The notes under the pieces were generated by a model that was not told the DNA's origin, ran no database searches, and saw nothing but the letters and a program-made list of their open reading frames with translations. From Chitinibacter sp046530675 (GTDB lineage Bacteria; Pseudomonadota; Gammaproteobacteria; Burkholderiales; Chitinibacteraceae), in contig NZ_CP172558.1 in the NCBI RefSeq assembly GCF_046530675.1, positions 992,001 to 1,056,000 of the forward strand: a stretch of DNA of 64,000 nucleotides, written 5' to 3'. Positions 33,094 through 40,614 of this stretch are shown here, one piece after another; position 1 is the first letter of the stretch; every line of letters starts with the position of its first letter. The position numbers and the translations under genes are program-made.

Positions 33094-33127
33094 CCACTGA
33101 ACCCCATCCCCCCGGATGGGGTTTTTG
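33094..33127 (+). terminator. Late-junction repeat copy 3, folding as a terminator
   Basis: CCACTGAACCCCATCCCC (33094-33111) is the third identical copy. Here it forms a terminator: CCCCATCC (33102-33109) pairs with GGATGGGG (33114-33121), followed by TTTTT. The other two copies lack the right arm, which suggests that all three derive from terminators at late operon junctions. AGGCATCCTCT follows at 33133, as after copy 1. Confidence 0.78.
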
Positions 33128-33160
33128 CTTTCAGGCATCCTCTTTTAAAGCGCGTTAATC

Positions 33161-33190
33161 GGCATCCGGCCGACGTGCGAGGAAGATGCC
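33161..33190 (+). promoter_or_regulatory. Hairpin enclosing the gp46 start codon
   Basis: GGCATC (33161-33166) can pair with GATGCC (33185-33190), which contains the ATG at 33186. The ribosome site GAGGAAG lies in the loop. The stem is only six base pairs, but the arrangement repeats that seen at the amidase and protease genes. Confidence 0.45.
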
Positions 33191-33548
33191 CAGCATGGAA
33201 CCCCAACTCGATACCACCTCTGGCGACTATGCCGACGCGCAAGCGACCGGACTGGAAAACGCCGTTTACCTGCGCCTGATGGTGCCGCTGGGCAGCTGGT
33301 GGCGTGATCCGTTGCTGGGCAGTCGCCTGCATGAGCTGGCGCGCGAAAAAGACACCCCGCGCGTGCGCCTGCTGGCCGAGCAATACGCCAGCACCGCGCT
33401 CAAATCTTTACTCGACACCAAACAGGCTTCCCGTATCGAAGTGAACAGCGAAGCCTGGCATGACGGCTGGTTGCGTTTGGCCGTTCGCGTCTGGGATGCT
33501 GGTGGCCATGAAAGCCTGTTCCATCATCCTGTTGCGGTGGGGGGCTGA
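33186..33548 (+). CDS. Baseplate wedge protein (Mu gp46-like)
   Basis: The 120-residue protein matches phage GP46/gp25-type baseplate proteins: GLENAVYLRLMVPLGSWWRD, PLLGSRLHELAREKDTPRVR, YASTALKSLLDTKQASRIEV. An ATG at 33195 is an alternative start, but GAGGAAG is close to 33186. It opens the last structural operon. Confidence 0.87.
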   Translation: MPSMEPQLDTTSGDYADAQATGLENAVYLRLMVPLGSWWRDPLLGSRLHELAREKDTPRVRLLAEQYASTALKSLLDTKQASRIEVNSEAWHDGWLRLAVRVWDAGGHESLFHHPVAVGG

Positions 33549-33550
33549 GC

Positions 33551-34618
33551 ATGCCGTTTGTGATTCCTGACTTTAAGACGATTGAAGCCGCTTTGCTGCG
33601 CGATCTGGCCAATCTGGCTCCCGAGCTGCGACTGGCTGGCGATAGCGACTGGGCAATCCGGGCGGCCGGCATGGCCTCGTCAATTGCCGGATTGTATGAA
33701 CATCAGGCGTGGATCGTGCGCCAGATTTTTCCGGACACGGCCGATACCGAACAACTGGAAAACCACTGCCGTGTGCGCGGCATCAAGCGCAAAGGCGCAG
33801 TTGCTGCGGGCGGTACTATCACCGCCACCGGGCAAGTTGGCATCGCGATTCCGGCCGGCAGCGTACTGCAGCATGCCGATGGCCGTCGTTATCTGGTCAG
33901 CGCCCCGGCCGTGATCGGTGCGGTCGGTTCTGTCGCAGTCAGCGTCAGTGCCGAGCTGGCCGGATCGGCTGGCGATCTGGCCGTTGGCGAGCCGCTGATA
34001 TTCCAGAATCCGCCGTTGGGCGTTGCCGGTGATGCGGTCAGTGCCGGCATTACCGGCGGTACCGAAGCGGAAAGCGATGCCAATCTGCTTGGCCGTCTGC
34101 TGGAGTTGATCCGTCACCCGCCTGCGGGTGGCAACAAATACGATTTCAAACGCTGGGCGTTGGAGGTCGACGGCGTCACTGCGGCCTACGTGTATCCCCT
34201 ACGGCGCGGGCTTGGCACCGTCGATGCGGTCATCACTGGCGATAACAGCCTGCCTGCCCCCGCCGTGCTGTCTGCGGTGCAAGCGCATATTGACGACATT
34301 CGCCCGGTTACCGGCAAGAATACAGCTGTCATTGCACCGACCGAAAAGCTGCAGGACATTACCGTGCAAATCACGCTGGTCAGCGGCTACACACTGGTCA
34401 CACTGACCTCGCAGATCAACGCGCTGATCGCCGACTATTTTGCTGCGCTCGCACCCGGCGATACGCTGGTCGTGAACAAGCTGCAGGGACAGATCACGGC
34501 GCTGCCTGGCATTTCCGATGCGCACATCACGCTGCCAGCCGCCAACGTCGCGCCAGTCGTCGACGCGACCAAGGTGGAATGGCTGCGCAAGGGCGCGGTA
34601 ACCGTGGAGCTGATGTGA
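33551..34618 (+). CDS. Baseplate J-like protein (Mu gp47)
   Basis: The 355-residue protein has the baseplate_J pattern: PFVIPDFKTIEAALLRDLAN, TADTEQLENHCRVRGIKRKG, GGTEAESDANLLGRLLELIR, and PAGGNKYDFKRWALEVDGVT. It builds the baseplate wedge. The one-base overlap of stop and next start indicates coupling. Confidence 0.92.
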   Translation: MPFVIPDFKTIEAALLRDLANLAPELRLAGDSDWAIRAAGMASSIAGLYEHQAWIVRQIFPDTADTEQLENHCRVRGIKRKGAVAAGGTITATGQVGIAIPAGSVLQHADGRRYLVSAPAVIGAVGSVAVSVSAELAGSAGDLAVGEPLIFQNPPLGVAGDAVSAGITGGTEAESDANLLGRLLELIRHPPAGGNKYDFKRWALEVDGVTAAYVYPLRRGLGTVDAVITGDNSLPAPAVLSAVQAHIDDIRPVTGKNTAVIAPTEKLQDITVQITLVSGYTLVTLTSQINALIADYFAALAPGDTLVVNKLQGQITALPGISDAHITLPAANVAPVVDATKVEWLRKGAVTVELM

Positions 34619-35190
34619 TGAATCACGCCGAGCTGCTCGCCAGATTGTTGCCGCCGGTTGCTTATCAACCGAACCAGCCGCGCCTTGCGGCCGAGCTGAC
34701 AGCCGAGGGCAAGGCGCTGGATAACGCCCAAGCCTACAGCGACAAGGTACTGGCAGCGATCACGCCATTCGGCGCAGGCGAAATGATCACTGGCTGGGAG
34801 CGCGTTTGCGGCATTACGCCGCCCGCGAATGCCGGCTACCAACAACGCTTGCAAGCCGTGCTGGCCAAGCTGGCCGAAACCGGCGGACTGGATATTCCAT
34901 ATTTCACCCGGCTGGCTAACGGGCTGGGTTACACAGTCACCATCGAAGAGCCGCAGCCGTTTCGCGTCGGCACCAGTCGGGCTGGCGATGCGATCAACCA
35001 TCACGACGTGATCTGGTGCTGGCGCGTGCATGTTGCCGCTGGCAGCACTGGCCTGCTGTACCAATGTCGGGCGGGTGTAAGTTGCTCGGGTGAACGCCTG
35101 TTGGCCTTCGGTGATCCAGTCATCGAAGCCGTTTTTACTGACCTGAAGCCGGCATGGACATTTGTCGACTTCGCGTACCAAGGAAGCTGA
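34618..35190 (+). CDS. DUF2313 tail protein (Mu gp48-like)
   Basis: The 190-residue protein has the DUF2313 (YmfQ) pattern: HAELLARLLPPVAYQPNQPR, WERVCGITPPANAGYQQRLQ, FTRLANGLGYTVTIEEPQPF. The end (FTDLKPAWTFVDFAYQGS) is also typical. It connects baseplate to tail fibre. The first ATG at 34618 overlaps the gp47 stop. Confidence 0.87.
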   Translation: MNHAELLARLLPPVAYQPNQPRLAAELTAEGKALDNAQAYSDKVLAAITPFGAGEMITGWERVCGITPPANAGYQQRLQAVLAKLAETGGLDIPYFTRLANGLGYTVTIEEPQPFRVGTSRAGDAINHHDVIWCWRVHVAAGSTGLLYQCRAGVSCSGERLLAFGDPVIEAVFTDLKPAWTFVDFAYQGS

Positions 35191-35191
35191 G

Positions 35192-36481
35192 ATGCTGCCA
35201 ATTGATACCCCTGACAACCTATTTCACGATGGCAATCCGGCCACAGCGACACTGGGTACTATTCTGACCGCCGCCTTTTTGAACGGGGTGCAGGGTGAGC
35301 TGCTGAGCATTCAGGCTGCTGCCGGCATTGCGCCTGACGTTGCGCAGAATCAGGTGTTAACCGCGATCCAGTCCGGCAAGCTGACCTCTGGTGCAGCAGG
35401 CGGCACCGCCGACGCTTTGACGATGACTTTGGCTAATAGCGGTCTGACGGCATTAACGGATCGAATGAGCATTCTGGTGATAGCTTCGGCAGTCAATGCG
35501 ACCACTGCACCGACACTCAACTTGACGCTGGGTACGACTGCGACGGGCGTCAAAACCATCGTCAAAGGCGCTGATCGGCCGTTAGTTCCGGGAGATATTC
35601 CCGGTGCGAATTATCCGCTGCTATTGGTCTGGTCGGCGACACTTGGGAAGTGGGTGCTGACCAATCCGGCAAGCAGCATTGACCTAGTATCACGGATGGG
35701 CTCTGCCGGCGGTCTATCTTTCCGCAATCTGCTGATCAATGCGGGTGGCACGTTTAATCAGCGCGGCTATGTTTCGGGTGCTGCTACGACGGCGGCAAAT
35801 CAGTACACGCTGGATCGCTGGCGCGTGGTCGTATCCGGCCAGAATTTGAGCTGGGTTGCAAACGGTGCTGTGAATGTAATGACCGCGCCGGCTGGCGGTG
35901 TTGAGCAGGTCATTGAAGGATTGAATGTCCTTGGTGGTACATACGTGCTGAACTGGACGGGTACAGCCACCGCAAAAGTGAATGGTGTTGACGTTGCGAA
36001 AGGTGGCACGTTTGTGTTGCCAGCCAATGCCAATGCGACGCTACGGTTTAGCGGTGGCACGTACAGCATGCCGCAGATCGAACCGGGCACGGTATCGACC
36101 TCATTTGATTTTCGGCCATTTGACAAGGAATTGGCGGCTTGTCAGCGATATTACGAAAAAAGCTTCCCCCTTGCGACCGCGCCGGCGAACAACGCAGGTC
36201 TCACCAACTATCTGCCACAGCCGGGCGCAGCTGGTCAGATGATGGTCGTCGGAAATTTCACGTTCAAGGTGAATAAGCGTAACGCCTTGTCCGCCGTGAC
36301 GCTCTTTAACCCGTCAGCAAACAACTCGCAAGTGCGAAGCTTGCAGGCAAACAGTGACTTTTCAGGCTGTGCGGCTAACAACATCACTGAGTGTGGTTTC
36401 GGTATTGCGGGTACTTCGCCAACAGGCACGATTGCGGGGAATAGCTGCGCGGTGAACTGGGCGGCGGACAACGAACTTTAA
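35192..36481 (+). CDS. Tail fibre protein
   Basis: The 429-residue protein starts with a phage-collar-like N-terminus (IDTPDNLFHDGNPATATLGT, FLNGVQGELLSIQAAAG) that should attach to the baseplate. A variable, serine/threonine/alanine-rich beta region follows, with LRFSGGTYSMPQIEPGTVST and FRPFDKELAACQRYYEKS. The latter is a segment shared by many tail fibres. The C-terminal part probably sets host specificity. AGGAAGCTGAG precedes the ATG. Confidence 0.82.
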   Translation: MLPIDTPDNLFHDGNPATATLGTILTAAFLNGVQGELLSIQAAAGIAPDVAQNQVLTAIQSGKLTSGAAGGTADALTMTLANSGLTALTDRMSILVIASAVNATTAPTLNLTLGTTATGVKTIVKGADRPLVPGDIPGANYPLLLVWSATLGKWVLTNPASSIDLVSRMGSAGGLSFRNLLINAGGTFNQRGYVSGAATTAANQYTLDRWRVVVSGQNLSWVANGAVNVMTAPAGGVEQVIEGLNVLGGTYVLNWTGTATAKVNGVDVAKGGTFVLPANANATLRFSGGTYSMPQIEPGTVSTSFDFRPFDKELAACQRYYEKSFPLATAPANNAGLTNYLPQPGAAGQMMVVGNFTFKVNKRNALSAVTLFNPSANNSQVRSLQANSDFSGCAANNITECGFGIAGTSPTGTIAGNSCAVNWAADNEL

Positions 36482-36495
36482 GCGGGGAGGCAATC

Positions 36496-36999
36496 ATGCC
36501 AGCAGCAAAATACCAACTGACCGAAAACCCAAACGAGGTGATTCGCCTCGACGATAACACCAAAATTCCACATGGGCATCGCTGGTGGGATGACTATGAA
36601 GCGTGGCTGGCCGAAGGGAATCAGCCTTTGCCCATCGATGCGGAAAAAATTACGAAAGAAAGCCTCATTGCTGCCATTGCCAGCATGCGCTATGACCTTG
36701 AGGTCGCTGGAACGAGTTGGAATGGTATTCCGGTATTTACCGACCGTGATTCGCGCTCAGTGCTGACCAGTGCCATTGTGACCGGACAGTTGCTCGGTAG
36801 TTGGCCTCAGGGCTGGAAGTTCGCCGACGGACAGTTTCGCGCCGTGACGGGCGATGAGCTGAAGGCTGTGGCACTGGCCGTGAAGCAGCATGTCGATGCG
36901 GCGTTCATGGCTGAGGCGGGGCATGGCGCGGCAATCGCGACCTTGTCTGATCAAGCCGCGATTGATGCCTATGACGTGTCCGCAGGCTGGCCAGCTTAG
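36496..36999 (+). CDS. DUF4376-containing tail fibre assembly-type protein
   Basis: The 167-residue protein has an N-terminal YQLTENPNEVIRLDDNTKIP and WDDYEAWLAEGNQPLPID, typical of fibre-linked proteins. The DUF4376 core follows: AIASMRYDLEVAGTSWNGIP, VFTDRDSRSVLTSAI. It probably helps to assemble or attach the fibre. Confidence 0.75.
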   Translation: MPAAKYQLTENPNEVIRLDDNTKIPHGHRWWDDYEAWLAEGNQPLPIDAEKITKESLIAAIASMRYDLEVAGTSWNGIPVFTDRDSRSVLTSAIVTGQLLGSWPQGWKFADGQFRAVTGDELKAVALAVKQHVDAAFMAEAGHGAAIATLSDQAAIDAYDVSAGWPA

Positions 37000-37256
37000 T
37001 TTTTTGTAGCGCCCTAGTTGGTGACCGCTCCAACCAGAAAAGAGCAAATTGGATGCACAGGAGGTTATATGTAAAACGCTGGCCTGCCGGTGGCCTGATG
37101 CCGGCGAATCTGAACAGCGACCGGGCGAGTGTTGAAGCACCCGCCCGGACGGCTGACCCGCAGCTGTAACCTGCAAGTCATCCCGAGGCCGCCATCTTCT
37201 GCAGAAGAGCGCGCAGTTTAGCGGGATATTTGTCACCTATGAAAGGGACTTGCAGC
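37000..37256 (+). other. Structured leader region upstream of com
   Basis: The 257-bp gap has no credible gene but several strong dyads. CCGG...CCGG occurs around 37089-37106. A long GC-rich hairpin around 37117-37144 has arms CCGGGCG and CGCCCGG with a TTGAAG loop. AGGAGGTTATATG near 37061 is a ribosome-site-like sequence with only a tiny frame. In Mu, mom expression is controlled in many ways, so a regulatory leader is plausible. Confidence 0.45.
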
Positions 37257-37454
37257 ATGTGCAACATTCGTTGCGGCCAGTGCAACAGAAAACTCGCTGA
37301 AGGCCGCTATAGCATCCTCAATATCAAATGTCCGCGTTGCGGGCTGCTGAATCGTTTCGATAATCAAGAGCGCCAACGAGCGCCGCACCAAGGAGTCACC
37401 GATGGAAGCCTCTCCCATCGTTCCGTGGCTGGGCGGCAAGCGTCGTCTGGCTGA
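37257..37454 (+). CDS. com: Com-like zinc-finger translational activator
   Basis: The start at 37257 (AAGGGA upstream) gives 65 residues. The N-terminus MCNIRCGQCNRKLAEG and IKCPRCGLLNRF hold the four cysteines (C6, C9, C25, C28) seen in Mu Com. Com binds the mRNA of the next gene and unfolds its start site. The gene overlaps the methyltransferase gene by 53 bases in another frame, as com overlaps mom in Mu. Confidence 0.82.
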   Translation: MCNIRCGQCNRKLAEGRYSILNIKCPRCGLLNRFDNQERQRAPHQGVTDGSLSHRSVAGRQASSG

Positions 37455-38196
37455 TTTGATCATCCCTCTTTTTCCCAAGCACGACTGCTATGTCGAGCTG
37501 TTTTGCGGCGGTGCGGCGCTGTACTTTCTGCGCCATATTCCGGCCAAGACCGAAGTGCTCAACGACGTGAATGGCGAGCTGATTAATCTCTATCGCGTCG
37601 TGCAGCACCACATGGAAGAGTTTGTTCGCCAGTTCAAATGGGCTATCAGTAGCCGGCAGGTTTTCAAATGGCACCAAATGACTCAGCCGGAAACGCTGAC
37701 CGACATCCAGCGCGCCGCGCGCTTCTACTACCTGCAGCAGCATGCCTTCGGCGGCAAGGTGCAAGGCCAAAGCTTCGGCACTGCCACGACCGGCTCACCG
37801 ATTAACCTGTGCCGCATCGAAGAGAACTTGAGCGCCGCGCATCTGCGTCTAGCAGGTACTTACGTCGAGAATCTGAGCTGGCTGGATTGCCTGAAGAAAT
37901 ACGACCGGCCGCACACCTTCTTCTACGCCGACCCGCCGTACTGGCAAACCGAGGGCTACGGCGTGCCGTTCGAGTGGGTGCAATACGAGCTGCTTGCCGA
38001 GGCAATGCGGACGTGCAAAGGCAAGATGATGATCAGCATCAACGACCATCCCGACATCCGCGCCTGCTTCGCAGAGTTCCACATGAAAGAGCTGGGCATC
38101 AAATACAGTGTATCCAACACCCACGGCGCACCAGAGACCAGCAAGGAGCTGATCATCATGAACTGGGTGCCAGATGATCTGGGTGGCCTGTTTTAA
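37402..38196 (+). CDS. D12-class DNA N6-adenine methyltransferase in the mom position
   Basis: The 264-residue protein has the alpha-class order: the SAM-binding VPWLGGKRRLADLI and YVELFCGGAALYF first, then the catalytic DPPYW (FFYADPPYWQTEGYG). Such Dam-like enzymes methylate adenine within a short site. No restriction enzyme is next to it, so anti-restriction modification of phage DNA is likely. AAGGAG precedes the ATG. Its start lies inside com, so translation is probably Com-dependent, by analogy with Mu mom. Confidence 0.87.
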   Translation: MEASPIVPWLGGKRRLADLIIPLFPKHDCYVELFCGGAALYFLRHIPAKTEVLNDVNGELINLYRVVQHHMEEFVRQFKWAISSRQVFKWHQMTQPETLTDIQRAARFYYLQQHAFGGKVQGQSFGTATTGSPINLCRIEENLSAAHLRLAGTYVENLSWLDCLKKYDRPHTFFYADPPYWQTEGYGVPFEWVQYELLAEAMRTCKGKMMISINDHPDIRACFAEFHMKELGIKYSVSNTHGAPETSKELIIMNWVPDDLGGLF

Positions 38197-38245
38197 TTGA
38201 CGCACAGAACTCTGCTACATTGAATTTTTGACTGAGGAGATGACC

Positions 38246-38455
38246 ATGGCTAGCCCAAAACCTGCTTATGATAAAGCGATGAATCCAATTGGCTCTTTTG
38301 ACGGCGAGTGCCTACGGGGACTGGATGGTAAGGCTCGGTTGCGTGTTAAAGGTAAGGAAATCTACAGCGTTCCTAATGATGAACTAATGGGCTACATCGA
38401 TGAACGGGGTGCAATTGCAATTAACGGAGTGGACATCCTGTTTCATCTTGGTTGA
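38246..38455 (+). CDS. Small beta-rich protein (beta-flower-like)
   Basis: The 69-residue protein is made of short repeats of the type I-G-S-F-D-G-E-C-L, G-L-D-G-K-A-R-L and G-Y-I-D-E-R-G-A-I. This resembles the four-fold beta-flower proteins, but the match is by eye. The ATG at 38246 is chosen since GAGGAG lies seven bases upstream. It is the last phage gene and may be cotranscribed with the methyltransferase. Confidence 0.5.
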   Translation: MASPKPAYDKAMNPIGSFDGECLRGLDGKARLRVKGKEIYSVPNDELMGYIDERGAIAINGVDILFHLG

Positions 38456-38473
38456 GTTTTAACGCCCTGCAAT

Positions 38474-38500
38474 AGCAAAGCCCCGCAATGGCGGGGCTTG
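38474..38500 (+). terminator. Probable terminator at the phage right end
   Basis: AGCCCCGC and GCGGGGCT pair around AATG and are followed by TG rather than a run of T. It ends the com/methyltransferase operon and would keep late transcription from leaving the phage. Confidence 0.55.
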
Positions 38501-38581
38501 TGACAATCATCGCGCAATTCGCGCGGCGGGCTAGATGACAATTGCAGCGCCAAACGGTGACAAAAATCGCGACACGCTACA
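38501..38581 (-). repeat. Right-end transposase-site-like repeats and proposed phage end
   Basis: TGACAA followed by a GCG-rich tail occurs at 38501, 38536 and 38558. The last two are 22 bp apart, which is the spacing of the R1 and R2 MuA sites in Mu. The last copy lies 18 bp from the proposed terminal CA at 38580-38581. The inverted motif is found at the same distance from the left end. Confidence 0.6.
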
Positions 38582-38679
38582 AAATCGGAAATATTTTTCC
38601 AACTACAGCAAAATTACAGCAATAAATCGTTTTAAATGCACAAAGGGTCAGCACTTGCGTGCTAACCCTTTGATTTTAC
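38582..38679. other. Host region between prophage end and tRNA-Thr
   Basis: It holds a direct repeat (ACTACAGCAAAA / TTACAGCAATAA) and an imperfect hairpin, AAAGGGTCAGCAC with GTGCTAACCCTTT (38642-38671). The hairpin lies just downstream of the leftward tRNA gene and is probably its terminator or a 3' processing signal. Confidence 0.5.
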
Positions 38680-38755
38680 TGGTGCCGACGGCAGGAATCG
38701 AACTCGCGACCCCCTGATTACAAGTCAGGTGCTCTACCAACTGAGCTACATCGGC
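38680..38755 (-). tRNA. tRNA-Thr (anticodon TGT)
   Basis: The 76-nt gene reads GCCGATGTAGCTCAGTTGG at its 5' end on the minus strand. It has the anticodon loop CTTGTAA between CCTGA and TCAGG, the T-loop GTTCGATTC, and an encoded CCA. The acceptor stem GCCGATG pairs with the 3' CGTCGGC (one G-U). The prophage lies 98 bp away and has not entered the gene. Confidence 0.96.
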
Positions 38756-39016
38756 TAAGAGCTGCGCATTCTACCAGAGCGCCTGATTTAGGCAAGTACC
38801 GCGATGCATTTTTTTAAAATTTAATGTGGCCGAATCTGCTCGGACGCTGGCATTCACTGGTACTAAGCGGCGAGGTTAATGCAAAAAAACCGCGCTCAAT
38901 TGCATTCTCGGGGCAAGGAGACTTGTTCAACTGGACAAGCCGTACCAGCGGGGTAGAATCACGGCTCACGTTTGTAGCATTGCGTATTGCATATAGGTTC
39001 GCGCACCGGAGAAAGT

Positions 39017-39685
39017 ATGAGCCGCGACATGAAGAAAACAAGTCGTTCAAGTAGTCGTTCAAGTAGTGCCAAATCTGGTGGTAATTCACTATGGGCTGGT
39101 CTGATGGTCGGGCTGTTTGTCGGAATCGGTATTGCAGTCGCAGTCGCCGTTTATCTCAATTACAGCGGCAATCCTTTTAGCAAAGATCAAACACCGCCAT
39201 CGGATATGCTGGCCAGCGCACCGGAAACAGCAACTACGCCGCCCGAAATTTTGCAGCCGGGCAATGGCAAAGCGGCGGTCCCGGTGATGACGGTTCCGCC
39301 TGCGGCGAGCAAACCGGATGCGGCCAACGCCAGTGAAGACCGGTTTGACTTCTATAAAATGCTGCCTGAAGCTACCGAAAAAACTCAGTCTGCACCAAGC
39401 AGTGCGCCGACCACCAAACCCAAGGCTTCTGCTCCCGTGGCCAGTCCTGTGCCTGCCAAACCCGGCGTTTTGCAGGTTGGCGCGTTTCAGAATGAAAATG
39501 ACGCTGATAATCTGAAAGCCAAGCTGGCTCTGCTCGGCGTTGAATCACGGATTCAAACTTCGGAAGTGGCCGATAAAGGTATCTGGCACCGGGTTCGGGT
39601 CGGGCCGTTTCATGATCAGGCCGAACTGGAGCGAATTCGTAATTTGCTGAAAAATAACGGCATTGACAGTACCGCCGTCAAGTAA
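39017..39685 (+). CDS. SPOR-domain cell-division-type protein
   Basis: The 222-residue protein has a basic serine-rich cytoplasmic start, one membrane helix (LWAGLMVGLFVGIGIAVAVA, about residues 26-48), a proline-rich periplasmic linker and a C-terminal SPOR domain (LQVGAFQNENDADNLKAKLA, WHRVRVGPFHDQAELER). SPOR binds denuded glycan at the division septum. The build is that of FtsN-like proteins. A possible -10 (TAGAAT, 38953) lies upstream. dsbA follows 47 bp downstream. Confidence 0.87.
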   Translation: MSRDMKKTSRSSSRSSSAKSGGNSLWAGLMVGLFVGIGIAVAVAVYLNYSGNPFSKDQTPPSDMLASAPETATTPPEILQPGNGKAAVPVMTVPPAASKPDAANASEDRFDFYKMLPEATEKTQSAPSSAPTTKPKASAPVASPVPAKPGVLQVGAFQNENDADNLKAKLALLGVESRIQTSEVADKGIWHRVRVGPFHDQAELERIRNLLKNNGIDSTAVK

Positions 39686-39732
39686 TTTGTCTCGTTGATA
39701 ACATGGCCACCCGTGGCCAATATGGAGCTGAT

Positions 39733-40377
39733 ATGTTGCAACACTGGATCAAATCTTTGCTTATTTCAGTCAGCCTGCTGGCTGCAGGTACGACGTATGC
39801 CATTACCGAAGGCAAGGATTACAAAGCACTGGCCAAGCCGCAGCCACTTGCTGTTGCCGGCAAGCAGGAAGTCATCGAGTTTTTCTGGTATGGCTGCCCG
39901 CACTGCGCGGCTGTCGAGCCTTCGGTAGAAAAATGGGAGGCCAAACTGCCCGCCTCGGTCAATTTCCGCCGTGTGCATGTGATGTGGGATGGTCGCAGTG
40001 ATATGGAAGGTCACGCCAAGATTTTTCTGGCACTCGAAGGCATGGGGCTGACCAAGAAACATCAGATCGCCGTTTTTAACGCCATCCAGAAAGAAAGAAT
40101 CGAGTTGCGCAAAGAGGACGTGCTGTTCAACTGGGTGAAAAAACAGGGCATTGATCTGGCGAAATTCAAAGCCAATTACAATGGCTTCTCGACCAAGATG
40201 CAATTGAACAAACTGTCTGAAATGACCAGAACCTATGCGGTTGATAGTGTGCCTATGTTCATCGTCAATGGTAAATGGGTCACCAGCCCTTCAATGGCAG
40301 GCGGCGAAGGCGATGAAGTCACTAAAGTGATTAACGAATTGCTCGCCAAACCAGCAGCTAAAAAAGCCAGCAAATAA
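39733..40377 (+). CDS. dsbA: Thiol:disulfide interchange protein DsbA
   Basis: The start at 39733 gives 214 residues with a cleavable signal (HWIKSLLISVSLLAAGTTYA). The active site CPHC lies in EFFWYGCPHCAAVEP. The cis-proline is in YAVDSVPMFIVNGKW. It introduces disulfides into exported proteins in the periplasm. It likely shares a transcript with the SPOR gene. Confidence 0.93.
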   Translation: MLQHWIKSLLISVSLLAAGTTYAITEGKDYKALAKPQPLAVAGKQEVIEFFWYGCPHCAAVEPSVEKWEAKLPASVNFRRVHVMWDGRSDMEGHAKIFLALEGMGLTKKHQIAVFNAIQKERIELRKEDVLFNWVKKQGIDLAKFKANYNGFSTKMQLNKLSEMTRTYAVDSVPMFIVNGKWVTSPSMAGGEGDEVTKVINELLAKPAAKKASK

Positions 40378-40395
40378 CTCGAATTTGCTTCGCTC

Positions 40396-40423
40396 AAGCC
40401 ACCGAATACGGTGGCTTTTTTTT
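40396..40423 (+). terminator. Rho-independent terminator after dsbA
   Basis: AAGCCACC and GGTGGCTT pair around GAATAC, followed by eight T bases. Confidence 0.9.
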
Positions 40424-40614
40424 GTCCCGCCAATGGCCGTCGATCACTATTTGTGAAAGAGATAACTAATTTCATATCAGCACAGTAACAAACGCTGATG
40501 AACGCTAGCTCATTGAAATGATAGCTGATAGTGTTCGGCTGCTGCCTTTGGCATTCGTGCACCCAGAGCAGCTAAGTCTTTCAATTTAAGTAAAAAAATT
40601 AGAGGAGAGCGACG

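Larger units (their letters stand above)
1224..38581 (+). mobile_element. Mu-like transposable prophage, apparently complete (about 37.4 kb)
   Basis: The gene order follows phage Mu from repressor and ner through MuA/MuB, Mor, lysis, head, contractile tail and com. The proposed left end reads TGTGGGG. The reverse complement of the right end reads TGTAGCG. Aligned from the first base, the two ends share 18 of 27 positions, including TTGTCAC at bases 19-25 in both. The direct repeat AAAT abuts both ends (1220-1223 and 38582-38585). A Mu-family element would normally leave a 5-bp duplication, so the exact ends could be off by a base. No broken structural gene is seen, so the phage may be viable. 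Confidence 0.85.

Noticed and set aside
37060..37200. Known riboswitch (cobalamin or similar) in the com leader
   Set aside because: The stems do not follow the order of a known class, and the conserved cobalamin core was not found. It is kept only as an unclassified structured region.
38535..38717. Plus-strand frame of 60 codons ending in the tRNA-Thr gene
   Set aside because: Its last third is the antisense of the tRNA, and its first part spans the proposed phage end. No integrase-like sequence is present.
38814..39089. Minus-strand frame opposite the SPOR gene promoter
   Set aside because: It overlaps the SPOR gene start and probable promoter, and looks non-coding.
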